This document shows positions 18,174 to 25,232 of a stretch of DNA of 25,232 nucleotides, piece after piece. The DNA lies in the IMG/VR virus record IMGVR_UViG_3300021963_000604, positions 1-25,232 of that record; one strand, written 5' to 3'. This DNA is from a virus. Both the position numbers and the translations under genes were made by a program. The notes below the pieces were generated by a model. It searched no databases. It was not told the DNA's origin and saw only the letters and a program-made list of their open reading frames with translations. The first letter of the stretch is position 1. Every line of letters starts with the position of its first letter.

Positions 18174-18503
18174 ATGAGCGATCAAACAATTAAAAATAGT
18201 TCAATGTGGCTCCCCGAAAGAAGTTTTGGTGTATGTATTTACTTTACAAACGAAGACCAAGCGCTATCTGATGGAGATGGCGTTTTGTGCGCTGAGGGTA
18301 TTATTGGTGATGATAAAGTTGAAAAAAAAGTTTTAGAAGCTGGTAAGTATTGGACATCTGAAGACGGTGGTTATGTCAAGTGGGTGGCTGGTGGCAGGAA
18401 AGTATCTGCTTCAGAAAGAGAAGACCAGATGGAAAGATTGCTTAATGGCTTAGTAGCAGACCCGTTTGAAGATATGATTGATAATCATTTTAATAAAAAA
18501 TAA
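18174..18503 (+). CDS. hypothetical protein, first gene of the virion module (109 aa)
   Basis: Acidic 109-residue protein with MWLPERSFGVCIYF near the start, then SDGDGVLCAEGIIGDDKVEK, AGKYWTSEDGGYVKWVAGGR and KVSASEREDQMERLLNGLV. From memory, similar proteins sit just before portal genes in other tailed phages and are uncharacterised. The ATG appears leaderless (TATACT eight bases upstream). The 14-base gap to the portal gene holds only that gene's ribosome site, so they share a transcript. A role in head assembly is inferred only from position. Confidence 0.7.
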   Translation: MSDQTIKNSSMWLPERSFGVCIYFTNEDQALSDGDGVLCAEGIIGDDKVEKKVLEAGKYWTSEDGGYVKWVAGGRKVSASEREDQMERLLNGLVADPFEDMIDNHFNKK

Positions 18504-18517
18504 AAAAGGATGTTTTT

Positions 18518-20149
18518 ATGGAAAACAAAATGCAAGTTGTAGAAGAAATATTGTTAGATGATGAACTTGACGATATTACATACATGGGTTTTGCAAATAA
18601 AACTGAAACAACGGACCCATTTAATTTTGTAAAAATTGAAAATCTTTCTCCAAAAATGAAAAGAAAAGCTGTTCGTTTAAGTAAAAAATATGAAAGCGAA
18701 GATGGAGTTCAATCTAAATTTGTAGATCCAGAAGTAGTCAATGGATATTCTTTATATGACATTGTAACCCCACCTTACGATCTAGACATTTTGGCCGGTT
18801 TGTATGATCAAAGCGCAATACATTATGCTTCTATCAACGCAAGAGTAATGAACACAGTTGGTCTTGGTTATGAATTTGTAGAAACATTAAAAGCAAAAAG
18901 AAAAATGGAAAAAGCCCAGGGTAATGATGAAAAAATATTAAAAATTAGACAGGGCTATCAAGATCTAAAAGAAGAAATGGATGAAGTTTTTGAAAAATTA
19001 AATGTTGAAGAAACATTGATTGAAACTTTAGTTCGTGTTTGGCAAGATGTTTTAGCTGTTGGCAATGGCTATCTTGAAATAGGTAGAAACAATTCTGGGA
19101 AAATAGGGTATATTGGCCATGTTCCAGCAACCCTTGTAAGGGTGCGCAGAAAACGAGATGGTTTTGTACAAATTGCAAAAACAAATAAAATTCAAGCAGT
19201 ATTTTTTAGACAATTTCAAGACACAAAGACTCCAGACCCGATTAATAATGATTCAAAACCAAATGAATTAATTCATTTTAAAATCTATTCTCCAAACAAT
19301 AATTATTACGGCATTCCCGCTGCGGTTTCTGCCGCGGCTGCAATTGTTGGAGACAAATTTGCTAAAGAATATAATATTGATTATTTTGAAAACAAAGCAA
19401 TTCCTCGTTATGCTATTATTTTAAAAGGCGCAAAGCTTAGTAATAAATCAAAACAAGAGTTAATTAATTATTTTAGAAATGAAGTAAAGGGCAGGAATCA
19501 TGGAACATTAGTGATACCCCTTCCGGCAAGTCTTGGTTCAAATACTGATATAAAATTTGAAAAACTAGAAGCCGGTGTTCAAGATGCTTCATTTGATAAA
19601 TATCGCAAATCTAATAGAGATGAAATTTTAGTAGCAAACAGGGTTCCCGCTCCAAAAGTTGGAGTTTACGATAATGCAAACTTGGCTGTTTCAAGAGATG
19701 CTGACAAGAGTTTTAAAATGCAAGTGATAGGACCAGATCAATCTATTATTGAAAAAAAACTTAACAGAATTGTTGCTGAGTTTACTGATTTACTTTCTAT
19801 TCATCTTAAGAAAATTGATTTGGTTGATGAAGATATTCAGTCTAGAATTAATGATAGATATTTAAGAACAGAAGTTTTGACACCAAATGAGGTTAGAAAT
19901 CAAATTGGTTTGCCTGAAAGATATGATGGCGATGATGTCTTGCCCTTCCCAACAAATATTAAAAAAGAAGAAATTGAAAACAATATAGCAAACCCTGGCG
20001 CTCCTGTTGGAAATTCAAACAATTCTGCATCTGAACCACCAAAGTCTCCAACTGGAGATGGCGCAACAAGCGACCCCCGTGCTGATGGCGCTCAAGCCGA
20101 AAGAGGGGAAAACCAAGATTCTGGAACGAACAATGATTCGGTCAAGTAA
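18518..20149 (+). CDS. phage portal protein (543 aa)
   Basis: Forms the dodecameric ring at the capsid vertex through which DNA enters and leaves. Recognised from DILAGLYDQSAIHYASINAR near the start and AVGNGYLEIGRNNSGKIGYI around residue 180. Also present are YYGIPAAVSAAAAIVGDKFA with YFENKAIPRYAIILKG (about 265-305), and VANRVPAPKVGVYDNANLAV then DADKSFKMQVIGPDQ (about 370-405). These fit PBSX/HK97-type portals. The last 60 residues are low-complexity (Pro, Gly, Asn, Asp) and probably disordered. Ribosome site AAAGGA. It is followed by an 83-aa protein and the protease-scaffold gene in standard head-gene order; a terminase is not in the window. Confidence 0.9.
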   Translation: MENKMQVVEEILLDDELDDITYMGFANKTETTDPFNFVKIENLSPKMKRKAVRLSKKYESEDGVQSKFVDPEVVNGYSLYDIVTPPYDLDILAGLYDQSAIHYASINARVMNTVGLGYEFVETLKAKRKMEKAQGNDEKILKIRQGYQDLKEEMDEVFEKLNVEETLIETLVRVWQDVLAVGNGYLEIGRNNSGKIGYIGHVPATLVRVRRKRDGFVQIAKTNKIQAVFFRQFQDTKTPDPINNDSKPNELIHFKIYSPNNNYYGIPAAVSAAAAIVGDKFAKEYNIDYFENKAIPRYAIILKGAKLSNKSKQELINYFRNEVKGRNHGTLVIPLPASLGSNTDIKFEKLEAGVQDASFDKYRKSNRDEILVANRVPAPKVGVYDNANLAVSRDADKSFKMQVIGPDQSIIEKKLNRIVAEFTDLLSIHLKKIDLVDEDIQSRINDRYLRTEVLTPNEVRNQIGLPERYDGDDVLPFPTNIKKEEIENNIANPGAPVGNSNNSASEPPKSPTGDGATSDPRADGAQAERGENQDSGTNNDSVK

Positions 20150-20169
20150 TTTAATTAAGGAGGATAATA

Positions 20170-20421
20170 ATGAGTAATGGTACTTTGATTTTTTCAAATA
20201 AAAACATAGTTACAGCGGATGCCCTGGTAAACATTGGTGGTCACACATCATCAGTTTATGTGCACAATAAAGGTAATTCTGATATTGATATTAAACTTAA
20301 TGCATTTTTTACAGTTTTAATACCAGCAGAAGCTACTGGATATATGGAAATTCCAGGCGACTATACATCTGTTGAAGTTGTAACCGCAAATTCTGCTATT
20401 TCTTTTTACGCAGTAGGATAA
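20170..20421 (+). CDS. small beta-rich protein between portal and protease (83 aa)
   Basis: Strong AAGGAGG site before the ATG. The product has hydrophobic strands (SSVYVHNKGNSDIDIKLNAF, then YTSVEVVTANSAISFYAVG) and no helices or cysteines of note, suggesting a small beta-sandwich. Placed between portal and protease genes, it is likely a virion component (for example a capsid decoration or head-completion protein), but no family is recognised. Confidence 0.65.
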   Translation: MSNGTLIFSNKNIVTADALVNIGGHTSSVYVHNKGNSDIDIKLNAFFTVLIPAEATGYMEIPGDYTSVEVVTANSAISFYAVG

Positions 20422-20469
20422 TTTGCTGTTTTTAAAAAAACAATATATGCTTGTATTTTATGAGGTTTG

Positions 20470-22224
20470 ATGTCTAATTTTAATATTTCATTTCCAATTG
20501 ATATGATTAAACGTGAACAACGCATTGTTGTTGGAATAGCGACTGCTGACAATATTGATAAAGCTGGAGATATTGTTGATTTTGAGGCTTCAAAAGAAGC
20601 GTTTGCCAATTGGGGTGGAAATATTAGAGAAATGCATGCGCCCATTGCCGTTGGCAAAGCAATTGGTTATGAACCAGTTGTTTTACGCAATGAAAACGGA
20701 GAAGAATATAATGCTTTTAAAGTTGAAGCTTATATTTCAAAAGGCGCTGAGAACACATGGCAAAAAGTTCTTGACGGGACTTTGCGTTCTTTTTCTATTG
20801 GCGGCAAGGTTCTTGAAAAATCAGCATCAACAGATAAAATGTTTCATGGCAAGCCTGTTAATATTATTAAAAAATATGTCCTTGGTGAATTAAGTCTTGT
20901 AGACAATCCTGCAAATTCTTTAGCAGTTATTGATCTTGTAAAAATAAATGAAAATGGTGCTTTCAAGTATGCATTAGATTGCGATCTTGATTGCCAGATT
21001 GCAAAAGCCAAACAGCCCATAAAAGACCCCAAGGGAGGGTTGACGGCTGCTGGCAGAAGGCATTTTAAACAAACTGAAGGAGCAAATCTTAAACCTGGAG
21101 TTAGGGGCGCAGCAGACACTCCGGAAAAAATGCGCCGCAAGGGATCTTTTCTTACAAGGTTTTTTACGAACCCATCCGGCCCAATGAAAAAACCAAATGG
21201 TGAGCCAACACGCCTTGCGCTTTCAGCAGCCGCTTGGGGCGAGCCGGTTCCCCAAGATCGCTCCGATGCTGCTCGTCTTGCCGCTAAGGGAAGAAGGCTT
21301 CTTGAAAGATATGCAAGAACTAAAGAAAAAGCTGATTTTGACAATTCTTTTGAAAACGAATTGTCTTTTGAAGATGCTTTACTTGAGCAAATTGCTAGTT
21401 TTTTAAAGGATGGCGGTTGTGACTGTGGTTGTGGTGAAATAGAGAAAGATGTATCAATTGATACTCAAAATGTTTCAATTAAAAACCCTTCAAGAAGTAA
21501 TTTTATATCACCAACCATGCCTAAGCCTTCAAAAAATAAAAAGAAAAAAGATGTTAAAAAAATAAATAATGATATTGTTCTACAAGAACAAGAATATTTT
21601 GATATAATTAAGGAGATGATCAAAGATATGGAATCTATTATAAAGCAAGATTCAGAATTGCAAATAAATAATACTTATGATATGCTCTCTGACATGAATG
21701 AACAAGAAAGCGGCAAATTAAATTTGTTAAAGAAATTTGTTGGCTGGCTTGTTCCTGATGTCGCAGAAGAAATTGCTTCAACTTCAGTTGAAGTAAACGA
21801 AAACACACAGGAGGAAGAAATGGACATTAATGTTCTTAAAGAAGCCTTGAGTGCTGTCGTTGATGAAAAACTGGCAAGTTTTGCTACTTCAATTAAAGAA
21901 GAAGTGGAAGCATCTGTACAGGAAAAAATTGAGACAGTTGCAAAAGGTTTTGAAGTTCAAAACACAGAGCTTCAAGAAAAATTGAATGCAGCAGAAGTTG
22001 CTTTAGCCGAGCAAACAGAAAAAGTTGCTGTAATTTCCGCAGCTGGCGCTGCAAAAAAGAGTGTAGATACAGAAGACGAAGATGAGAGCGAAATTATTTC
22101 AAAGGTCGCTCCGCAGTCATTTTGGAAAAACACATATTTGCCACAGGAGTTAATTAATTGGGCTATAGGTCATAAGGGAGGATTAACATATGGCAACACA
22201 AGAAGAAATTTTAGCAAAAGCTAA
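20470..22224 (+). CDS. prohead protease with inserted domain and C-terminal scaffold (584 aa)
   Basis: Residues 1-160 are a HK97/XkdF-type prohead serine protease: H56 in REMHAPIAVGKAIGYEP, S109 in GTLRSFSIGG and the closing ELSLVDNPANS at 140-150. Residues 184-285 are an extra module (GGLTAAGRRHFKQTEG, RRKGSFLTRFFTNPSGPMK, RLALSAAAWGEPVP, AKGRRLLERY), which I recognise from memory as a DUF6321-type domain. A Cys-rich CDCGCG follows, then a lysine-rich linker. Residues 451-584 are a coiled-coil, Glu/Ala-rich scaffold-like region. I use the ATG at 20470 with GAGG upstream. The 3' end overlaps the capsid gene by 35 bases. The protease would process the scaffold during maturation. Confidence 0.85.
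   Translation: MSNFNISFPIDMIKREQRIVVGIATADNIDKAGDIVDFEASKEAFANWGGNIREMHAPIAVGKAIGYEPVVLRNENGEEYNAFKVEAYISKGAENTWQKVLDGTLRSFSIGGKVLEKSASTDKMFHGKPVNIIKKYVLGELSLVDNPANSLAVIDLVKINENGAFKYALDCDLDCQIAKAKQPIKDPKGGLTAAGRRHFKQTEGANLKPGVRGAADTPEKMRRKGSFLTRFFTNPSGPMKKPNGEPTRLALSAAAWGEPVPQDRSDAARLAAKGRRLLERYARTKEKADFDNSFENELSFEDALLEQIASFLKDGGCDCGCGEIEKDVSIDTQNVSIKNPSRSNFISPTMPKPSKNKKKKDVKKINNDIVLQEQEYFDIIKEMIKDMESIIKQDSELQINNTYDMLSDMNEQESGKLNLLKKFVGWLVPDVAEEIASTSVEVNENTQEEEMDINVLKEALSAVVDEKLASFATSIKEEVEASVQEKIETVAKGFEVQNTELQEKLNAAEVALAEQTEKVAVISAAGAAKKSVDTEDEDESEIISKVAPQSFWKNTYLPQELINWAIGHKGGLTYGNTRRNFSKS
21820..22224 (+). CDS. internal in-frame scaffold protein (134 aa)
   Basis: Inside the protease gene, ATG at 21820 (codon 451) has AGGAGG five bases upstream (21809-21814) and begins MDINVLKEALSAVVDEKLAS. 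The product is helical and Glu/Ala-rich, with a coiled-coil core (NTELQEKLNAAEVALAEQTE) and an acidic stretch (DTEDEDESE). Nested in-frame scaffolds at the 3' end of protease genes are well known (lambda C/Nu3). The ideal ribosome site makes separate production likely here. Confidence 0.7.
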   Translation: MDINVLKEALSAVVDEKLASFATSIKEEVEASVQEKIETVAKGFEVQNTELQEKLNAAEVALAEQTEKVAVISAAGAAKKSVDTEDEDESEIISKVAPQSFWKNTYLPQELINWAIGHKGGLTYGNTRRNFSKS

Positions 22225-23236
22225 TGAAGTAACTACCGCTGTTGTTGCAAACAGCGCCGGTGTTCCAAGTCGTGGTGGCTTGCTCTACCCAGAGCAATCA
22301 AACCGATTTTTGGATTTCGTAGTAGATCAATCGGTTTTGATGAAGAATGCACGAGTTGTTCGTATGAAGACTCCACAGATGGATATTGACAAAGTATCTG
22401 TCGGAACACGACTTCTTGCTCTGGCAACAGAAGCAACTGATGATGGTGCAAACGCAGCAGTAACATTTTCAAAAGTTTCGCTTTCAACAGTCAAACTTCG
22501 TCTTGATTGGAATATTTCAACAGAGTCTCTTGAAGACAACATTGAGGGTGCATCTCTTGAAGATCACATTGCACAGATTATGGCTCGTCAAACAGCTAAT
22601 GATTTGGATGACTTGTTCATCAGCGGCAATACATCGTCAAACAACGGTCTTCTTAAGGCTCTTGATGGTTTCATTAAGCTTTCAAAAGCTAGTGGACAAG
22701 TTCAAGATTTGGCTGGTGTTAACGTATCACGCTCTGTTTTTGACAAAGTTTTGCGTAAGATGCCAAATAAGTATTTGCAACGCCGTAACGAACTTCGTTT
22801 CTTTGCTGGTCCAAATACAGTGCAGGATGCAATTTATAGTCTTAGCAATCCAAACTCAGCAACGGAATCAACGGCTGGCGCAGCATCACCAGGGTCAGTA
22901 ACTGGCGATGCAGCTTACCTCCAAGGCTCCATGAGAGGTAATGGCGGTGCTGGTTCAACTGGTCTTTCACCATATGGTATTCCATTGGTTGAGGTACCTC
23001 TTACGCCAGAAAGCGTTAGTGGCGATTACTCTGGTGCTAGTGGTAGTCACTCGCACATTGAGCTTACATTCCCGAACAACCGTGTTATCGGTATCCACCG
23101 AGACATTACGGTTTATCGTCAGTTTAAGCCAAAGACAGATACGATTGAATACACTCAGTACATGAGGGTTGCAGCTAATATTGAAAATGCAGATTCTTAT
23201 GTAATTGGTAAGAACGTAAAAATTCGTACTTTGTAA
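22190..23236 (+). CDS. major capsid protein, HK97 fold (348 aa)
   Basis: Builds the icosahedral shell. It has family features: RGGLLYPEQSNRFLDFVVDQ and VLMKNARVVRMKTPQMDIDK near the N-terminus, RLDWNISTESLEDNIEG and AQIMARQTANDLDDLFISGN for the spine helix, and RRNELRFFAGPNTVQDA. An outer-loop insertion rich in Gly/Ser follows (about 225-285). The C-terminal P-domain strands hold NNRVIGIHRDITVYRQFKPK. No N-terminal delta domain is fused, fitting the separate scaffold upstream. A GGGAGG ribosome site overlaps the protease gene. Its DNA is less AT-rich and uses more CGT, GGT and ACC-like codons than its neighbours, as expected for the most abundant virion protein. A terminator follows. Confidence 0.92.
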   Translation: MATQEEILAKANEVTTAVVANSAGVPSRGGLLYPEQSNRFLDFVVDQSVLMKNARVVRMKTPQMDIDKVSVGTRLLALATEATDDGANAAVTFSKVSLSTVKLRLDWNISTESLEDNIEGASLEDHIAQIMARQTANDLDDLFISGNTSSNNGLLKALDGFIKLSKASGQVQDLAGVNVSRSVFDKVLRKMPNKYLQRRNELRFFAGPNTVQDAIYSLSNPNSATESTAGAASPGSVTGDAAYLQGSMRGNGGAGSTGLSPYGIPLVEVPLTPESVSGDYSGASGSHSHIELTFPNNRVIGIHRDITVYRQFKPKTDTIEYTQYMRVAANIENADSYVIGKNVKIRTL

Positions 23237-23258
23237 TAGTTATTAATAATAAGTAAGT

Positions 23259-23284
23259 AAATGGGACCTGCAAAGGTCCCATTT
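23259..23284 (+). terminator. intrinsic terminator after the capsid gene
   Basis: AAATGGGACC / GGTCCCATTT, a perfect 10-bp stem with a 6-base loop followed by CTTATTT. The T tract is short, so it may be partial and set a high capsid-to-tail expression ratio. Confidence 0.75.
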
Positions 23285-23317
23285 CTTATTTAATAAAAAT
23301 TATCCGTAGGAAATCAG

Positions 23318-23346
23318 TTGATTTAAATTAACATAGGTGGTAAACT
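23318..23346 (+). promoter_or_regulatory. probable promoter of the tail-side operon
   Basis: TTGATT (23318-23323), 17 bases, TAAACT (23341-23346). The expected start is seven bases on, exactly the A of the ATG at 23353, so the transcript would be leaderless. AGGTGG also lies upstream but within the spacer. It directly follows the capsid terminator. Confidence 0.5.
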
Positions 23347-23352
23347 TGTATC

Positions 23353-23697
23353 ATGACTGAACAAAAAAATAGTGTGACAACAGAAGTTATTAACAAACCA
23401 AAAAAGAAAACTGTTAAAAAAAATACTGAAATAAATGAAGAAGTTAAAATTGTTGTTGAAAAAAATAAAAAAGAAAACAAAAAAAATATTTTAGTTTTTT
23501 TTGAATCTGGAGCAAGCTATACAACTAGTTCTGGAATTACATTTTCTCAACAAAATAAAATGGAAGAAATATCTATTGAAGAAGCCGAGTTTCTTCTAAG
23601 GCTAGATAATTTTAGACTTCCAAATGACGAAGAAAGGAAATGTATTATAATAATTTGGAGGTTTAACAATGGCTGGCAATTTAACAAATTATCTTGA
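23353..23697 (+). CDS. small lysine-rich protein after the capsid gene (114 aa)
   Basis: Residues 1-46 are strongly basic and low-complexity (KPKKKTVKKNTEINEEVKIV, KNKKENKKN). A compact domain follows, ILVFFESGASYTTSSGITFS then EEISIEEAEFLLRLDNFRLP. The second part resembles small phage head or neck proteins with a strand-turn-helix layout, but I recognise no family. The last 10 residues overlap the next gene by 29 bases and run through its ribosome site. The role is inferred from position as head completion or neck. Confidence 0.6.
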   Translation: MTEQKNSVTTEVINKPKKKTVKKNTEINEEVKIVVEKNKKENKKNILVFFESGASYTTSSGITFSQQNKMEEISIEEAEFLLRLDNFRLPNDEERKCIIIIWRFNNGWQFNKLS

Positions 23698-24052
23698 AAA
23701 TAAATTAATTGATCACTTCCTTGGAACTACTACTTATACAAAACCAGCTGCTGTTTATGTTGGTCTCTTTACTGTTATCCCAGGTGAAGCTGGTGGTGGA
23801 ACAGAAGTAACTGGCGGTTCGTATGCTCGTCAAGCGGCTACTTTTGGTGCTGCATCTTCTGGTGCTACAACGAATAGCGCAAACATTGACTTCGCAGGGA
23901 TGCCATCTGGCACAACAGTGGCGATTGGTATTTTTGATGCATCTACATCTGGAAACATGTTGCTTTATGGGGGATTGACTGCAAATAAAACAACAGATGC
24001 TGGTGACACTTTAAGAATTGCAACAGGTAGCTTAACAATAAGCATTGATTAA
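23669..24052 (+). CDS. phage tail/fibre-like structural protein (127 aa)
   Basis: MAGNLTNYLENKLIDHFLGT followed by AAVYVGLFTVIPGEAGGGTE, SYARQAATFGAASSG and ANIDFAGMPSGTTVAIGIFD. The ending TAGSLTISID-like stretch (TGSLTISID) completes a pattern commonly annotated as phage tail fibre or structural protein. The family is a small beta-rich domain, probably oligomeric in the tail or on the head surface. Clear GGAGG ribosome site inside the end of the preceding gene. It is the first of four consecutive small beta-rich genes. Exact virion location unknown. Confidence 0.75.
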   Translation: MAGNLTNYLENKLIDHFLGTTTYTKPAAVYVGLFTVIPGEAGGGTEVTGGSYARQAATFGAASSGATTNSANIDFAGMPSGTTVAIGIFDASTSGNMLLYGGLTANKTTDAGDTLRIATGSLTISID

Positions 24053-24066
24053 AAAGGAGGTGTTTT

Positions 24067-24405
24067 GTGCGAAGAGAGTTTAGTGGGGCAGTTCTGCAAA
24101 CAGTTTTGGCTTCTTCTTTGTCAAACTCAGCAACTTCTTTTACCGTAGTAGATGGTTCTACTTACCCAAGCGGTAGCAACCCTTTCGTTGTTGTTGTTGA
24201 TCGTGGTGTCAACACAGAAGAAAAAATTTTAATTTCTTCTAGATCAACTAATGTTTTTACAGTATCTCAAAGAGGCTATGATGGCACAACAGCTGTTGCT
24301 CATAACTCTGGGGCGGCTGTAGATCATGTTCTTGATGCAATTACTATACAAGATATGAACACCACAACTTACGATAATGAAGTTTTGGTATGGATGGGGG
24401 TTTAA
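24067..24405 (+). CDS. phage structural protein, beta-rich (112 aa)
   Basis: GTG start at 24067 behind AAGGAGG. The product MRREFSGAVLQTVLASSLSN continues with TSFTVVDGSTYPSG, FVVVVDRGVNTEEKILISSR and FTVSQRGYDGTTAVAHNSGA. The pattern EKILISSRSTNVFTVSQRGYDGT is typical of small phage tail or baseplate-side beta domains, where a residue, strand and YDGT turn recur. The end abuts the next ATG (stop and start adjacent at 24405/24406). Virion role inferred from neighbours. Confidence 0.7.
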   Translation: MRREFSGAVLQTVLASSLSNSATSFTVVDGSTYPSGSNPFVVVVDRGVNTEEKILISSRSTNVFTVSQRGYDGTTAVAHNSGAAVDHVLDAITIQDMNTTTYDNEVLVWMGV

Positions 24406-24741
24406 ATGGCTAATCTAACACCAAAAAGTTTTTATATAGGAACTAGTTCTACGGGTTCTAATGTTTACACTACAGCTAATACTGTAGGAAATTATTCAAT
24501 TATCAAAAACATTAACCTTTGTAATACAACCAGCTCTAACGCTGTGTGCAGTATTCATATTCTTGTAGGTGCTGCTTCCCCTGCGGCTAATAATAAAATT
24601 TTGAGCAATGTTAATGTTTTGTCAAATAATGTTGTGTTCTATAACACTTCAGTAGTTATCCCTGCAAACAGTAAATTACATGTAGATCAGGTAACAGCTA
24701 ATGCCGTAACATTCACAGTTAGCGGTGTTGAATATGCCTAA
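24406..24741 (+). CDS. phage structural protein, beta-sandwich-like (111 aa)
   Basis: Begins one base after the previous stop. The sequence MANLTPKSFYIGTSSTGSNV, then IIKNINLCNTTSSNAVCSIH and PANSKLHVDQVTANAVTFTV, is nearly all strands, as in immunoglobulin-like or jelly-roll tail proteins. The pattern IIKNINLCNT...C.IHILVG with VIPANSKL resembles small virion proteins that decorate tails or fibres. Its stop overlaps the start of the fibre-like gene (ATG 24734), so the genes are coupled. Function beyond virion component unknown. Confidence 0.7.
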   Translation: MANLTPKSFYIGTSSTGSNVYTTANTVGNYSIIKNINLCNTTSSNAVCSIHILVGAASPAANNKILSNVNVLSNNVVFYNTSVVIPANSKLHVDQVTANAVTFTVSGVEYA

Positions 24742-25232
24742 TCTTACCGGCCAAACTTTAGTTGATGTAGCGGTTGCAAGTGGAGCAACAATTTCCAGCA
24801 ATGCTCCGGCTTCACCTAGTGCTGGACAGGTTTGGTTTAATTCAGATACAGCACAAACATTTGTTTATTATGACTCATACTGGATTGAAATTGGTACATC
24901 AGGAACTGCTGCTATTATCTCCGATACAGTTCCATCTAATCCTGTATCTGGTCAAATCTGGTTTAATTCATCAACCGGCGGGACTTATGTTTATTATGCA
25001 GATGGATCTTCAAATCAATGGATTGAAGTTGGAGCGCAACCTTCTGTTATAAATATTGGAGATTCTGCTCCATCAAGCCCTGTTGCTGGTCAAATATGGT
25101 TTGATTCATCAGCTGCTGCTACCAGTATTTATTATGATTCTCATTGGATTGAAATTGGTGGCGGTGGAAGTATTGCTGTAATTTCAGATACTGCACCGTC
25201 AGCACCAGCGGTTGGACAAATTTGGTTTAATT
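24734..25232 (+). CDS. repetitive tail-fibre-like protein (partial, 5' end)
   Basis: ATG at 24734 overlaps the preceding gene's stop; the frame stays open to the window's end (166 codons). After MPNLTGQTLVDVAVASGATI comes a tandem repeat of about 34-45 residues, each with P..P..GQIWFNSST...YVYYDS.WIEIG. Three copies are complete and a fourth begins (SDTAPSAPAVGQIWF). Such WFN...YYD...WIE repeats are typical of phage fibre or collar proteins that display host-binding or decoration surfaces. The repeat number sets length. The C-terminus, which would hold the receptor-binding tip, is outside the window. Confidence 0.75.
   Translation, partial: MPNLTGQTLVDVAVASGATISSNAPASPSAGQVWFNSDTAQTFVYYDSYWIEIGTSGTAAIISDTVPSNPVSGQIWFNSSTGGTYVYYADGSSNQWIEVGAQPSVINIGDSAPSSPVAGQIWFDSSAAATSIYYDSHWIEIGGGGSIAVISDTAPSAPAVGQIWFN
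24791..25232 (+). repeat. in-frame tandem repeats of the fibre-like gene
   Basis: Four successive units, the last cut by the window, share CCA/GCN...GGTCAAATCTGGTTTAAT-like and TATTATGA...TGGATTGAA segments. DNA identity between units is partial while the protein motif (GQIWFN, YYDS.WIE.G) is kept. Such arrays change copy number by slippage or recombination. Confidence 0.65.

Noticed and set aside
20844-21344. 166-aa minus-strand frame within the protease gene
   Set aside because: Antisense shadow of the GC-richer DUF6321-like segment; the plus-strand frame has clear domains.
23640-23697. Possible frameshift fusing the 114-aa gene to the tail protein
   Set aside because: The overlap is explained by the second gene's GGAGG site lying inside the first gene's end; no slippery sequence is evident.

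Overview
The window is a piece of an AT-rich tailed double-stranded DNA phage genome (Caudoviricetes). The right end carries an ordered head and tail module: portal, prohead protease with scaffold, HK97-fold major capsid protein, small neck/tail proteins and a repetitive fibre-like protein. Genes are tightly packed, often with ATGA or TAATG overlaps. No terminase, tRNA, integrase, IS or CRISPR array is visible. The host cannot be fixed from sequence. Good AGGAGG-type ribosome sites, a class II (B12) ribonucleotide reductase and several apparently leaderless genes fit a bacterium that tolerates leaderless mRNA, such as an actinobacterium, but this is only a hint.

Layout. (1) 1-3294, plus strand: an operon of small phage proteins of unknown function, including six overlapping genes of 35-54 codons. 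It ends at a strong terminator at 3422-3473. (2) 3474-4090: convergent, AT-rich spacer with palindromes. (3) 3991-8244, minus strand: an array of seven independent mini transcription units, less AT-rich than its flanks. Each has a 40-bp hairpin palindrome, a promoter-like motif TTGAAT-N21-TATAGT, a stem-loop starting at the predicted transcript 5' end, a ribosome site, one or two small unknown genes and an intrinsic terminator, usually with a UUCG loop. The hairpin core lies exactly 43 nt from the TTGAAT box in all seven, and its stems show compensatory changes. I recognise none of the proteins; two are paralogues. This array is the best candidate for an undescribed system. (4) 8245-8737: non-coding, with a 14-bp-stem hairpin abutting 19 nt identical to the universal 23S rRNA helix 69/71 sequence, plus other stem-loops.

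(5) 8738-14638, minus strand: metabolic and accessory genes. These include a 2-oxoglutarate/Fe(II) oxygenase, an HExxH metallopeptidase-like protein, an S-adenosylmethionine decarboxylase homologue (SpeD), an Nmad1/DUF1599 protein, a small DNA-binding-like protein with a probable internal start, a one-TM protein, and a 383-aa protein resembling head-associated phage proteins. (6) 14639-14840: divergent control region with phased AATACT repeats. (7) 14841-18102, plus: a small protein, a GT4-type glycosyltransferase and an adenosylcobalamin-dependent ribonucleotide reductase. (8) 18174-25232, plus: the virion module.

How the parts work together (inference): region 3 looks like short early-type units for host interaction, each independently promoted and insulated. 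The reductase and Nmad1 protein serve nucleotide supply or modification, and the SpeD homologue touches polyamine metabolism. The oxygenase and glycosyltransferase probably modify host or virion molecules. The right-hand genes build the capsid and tail.
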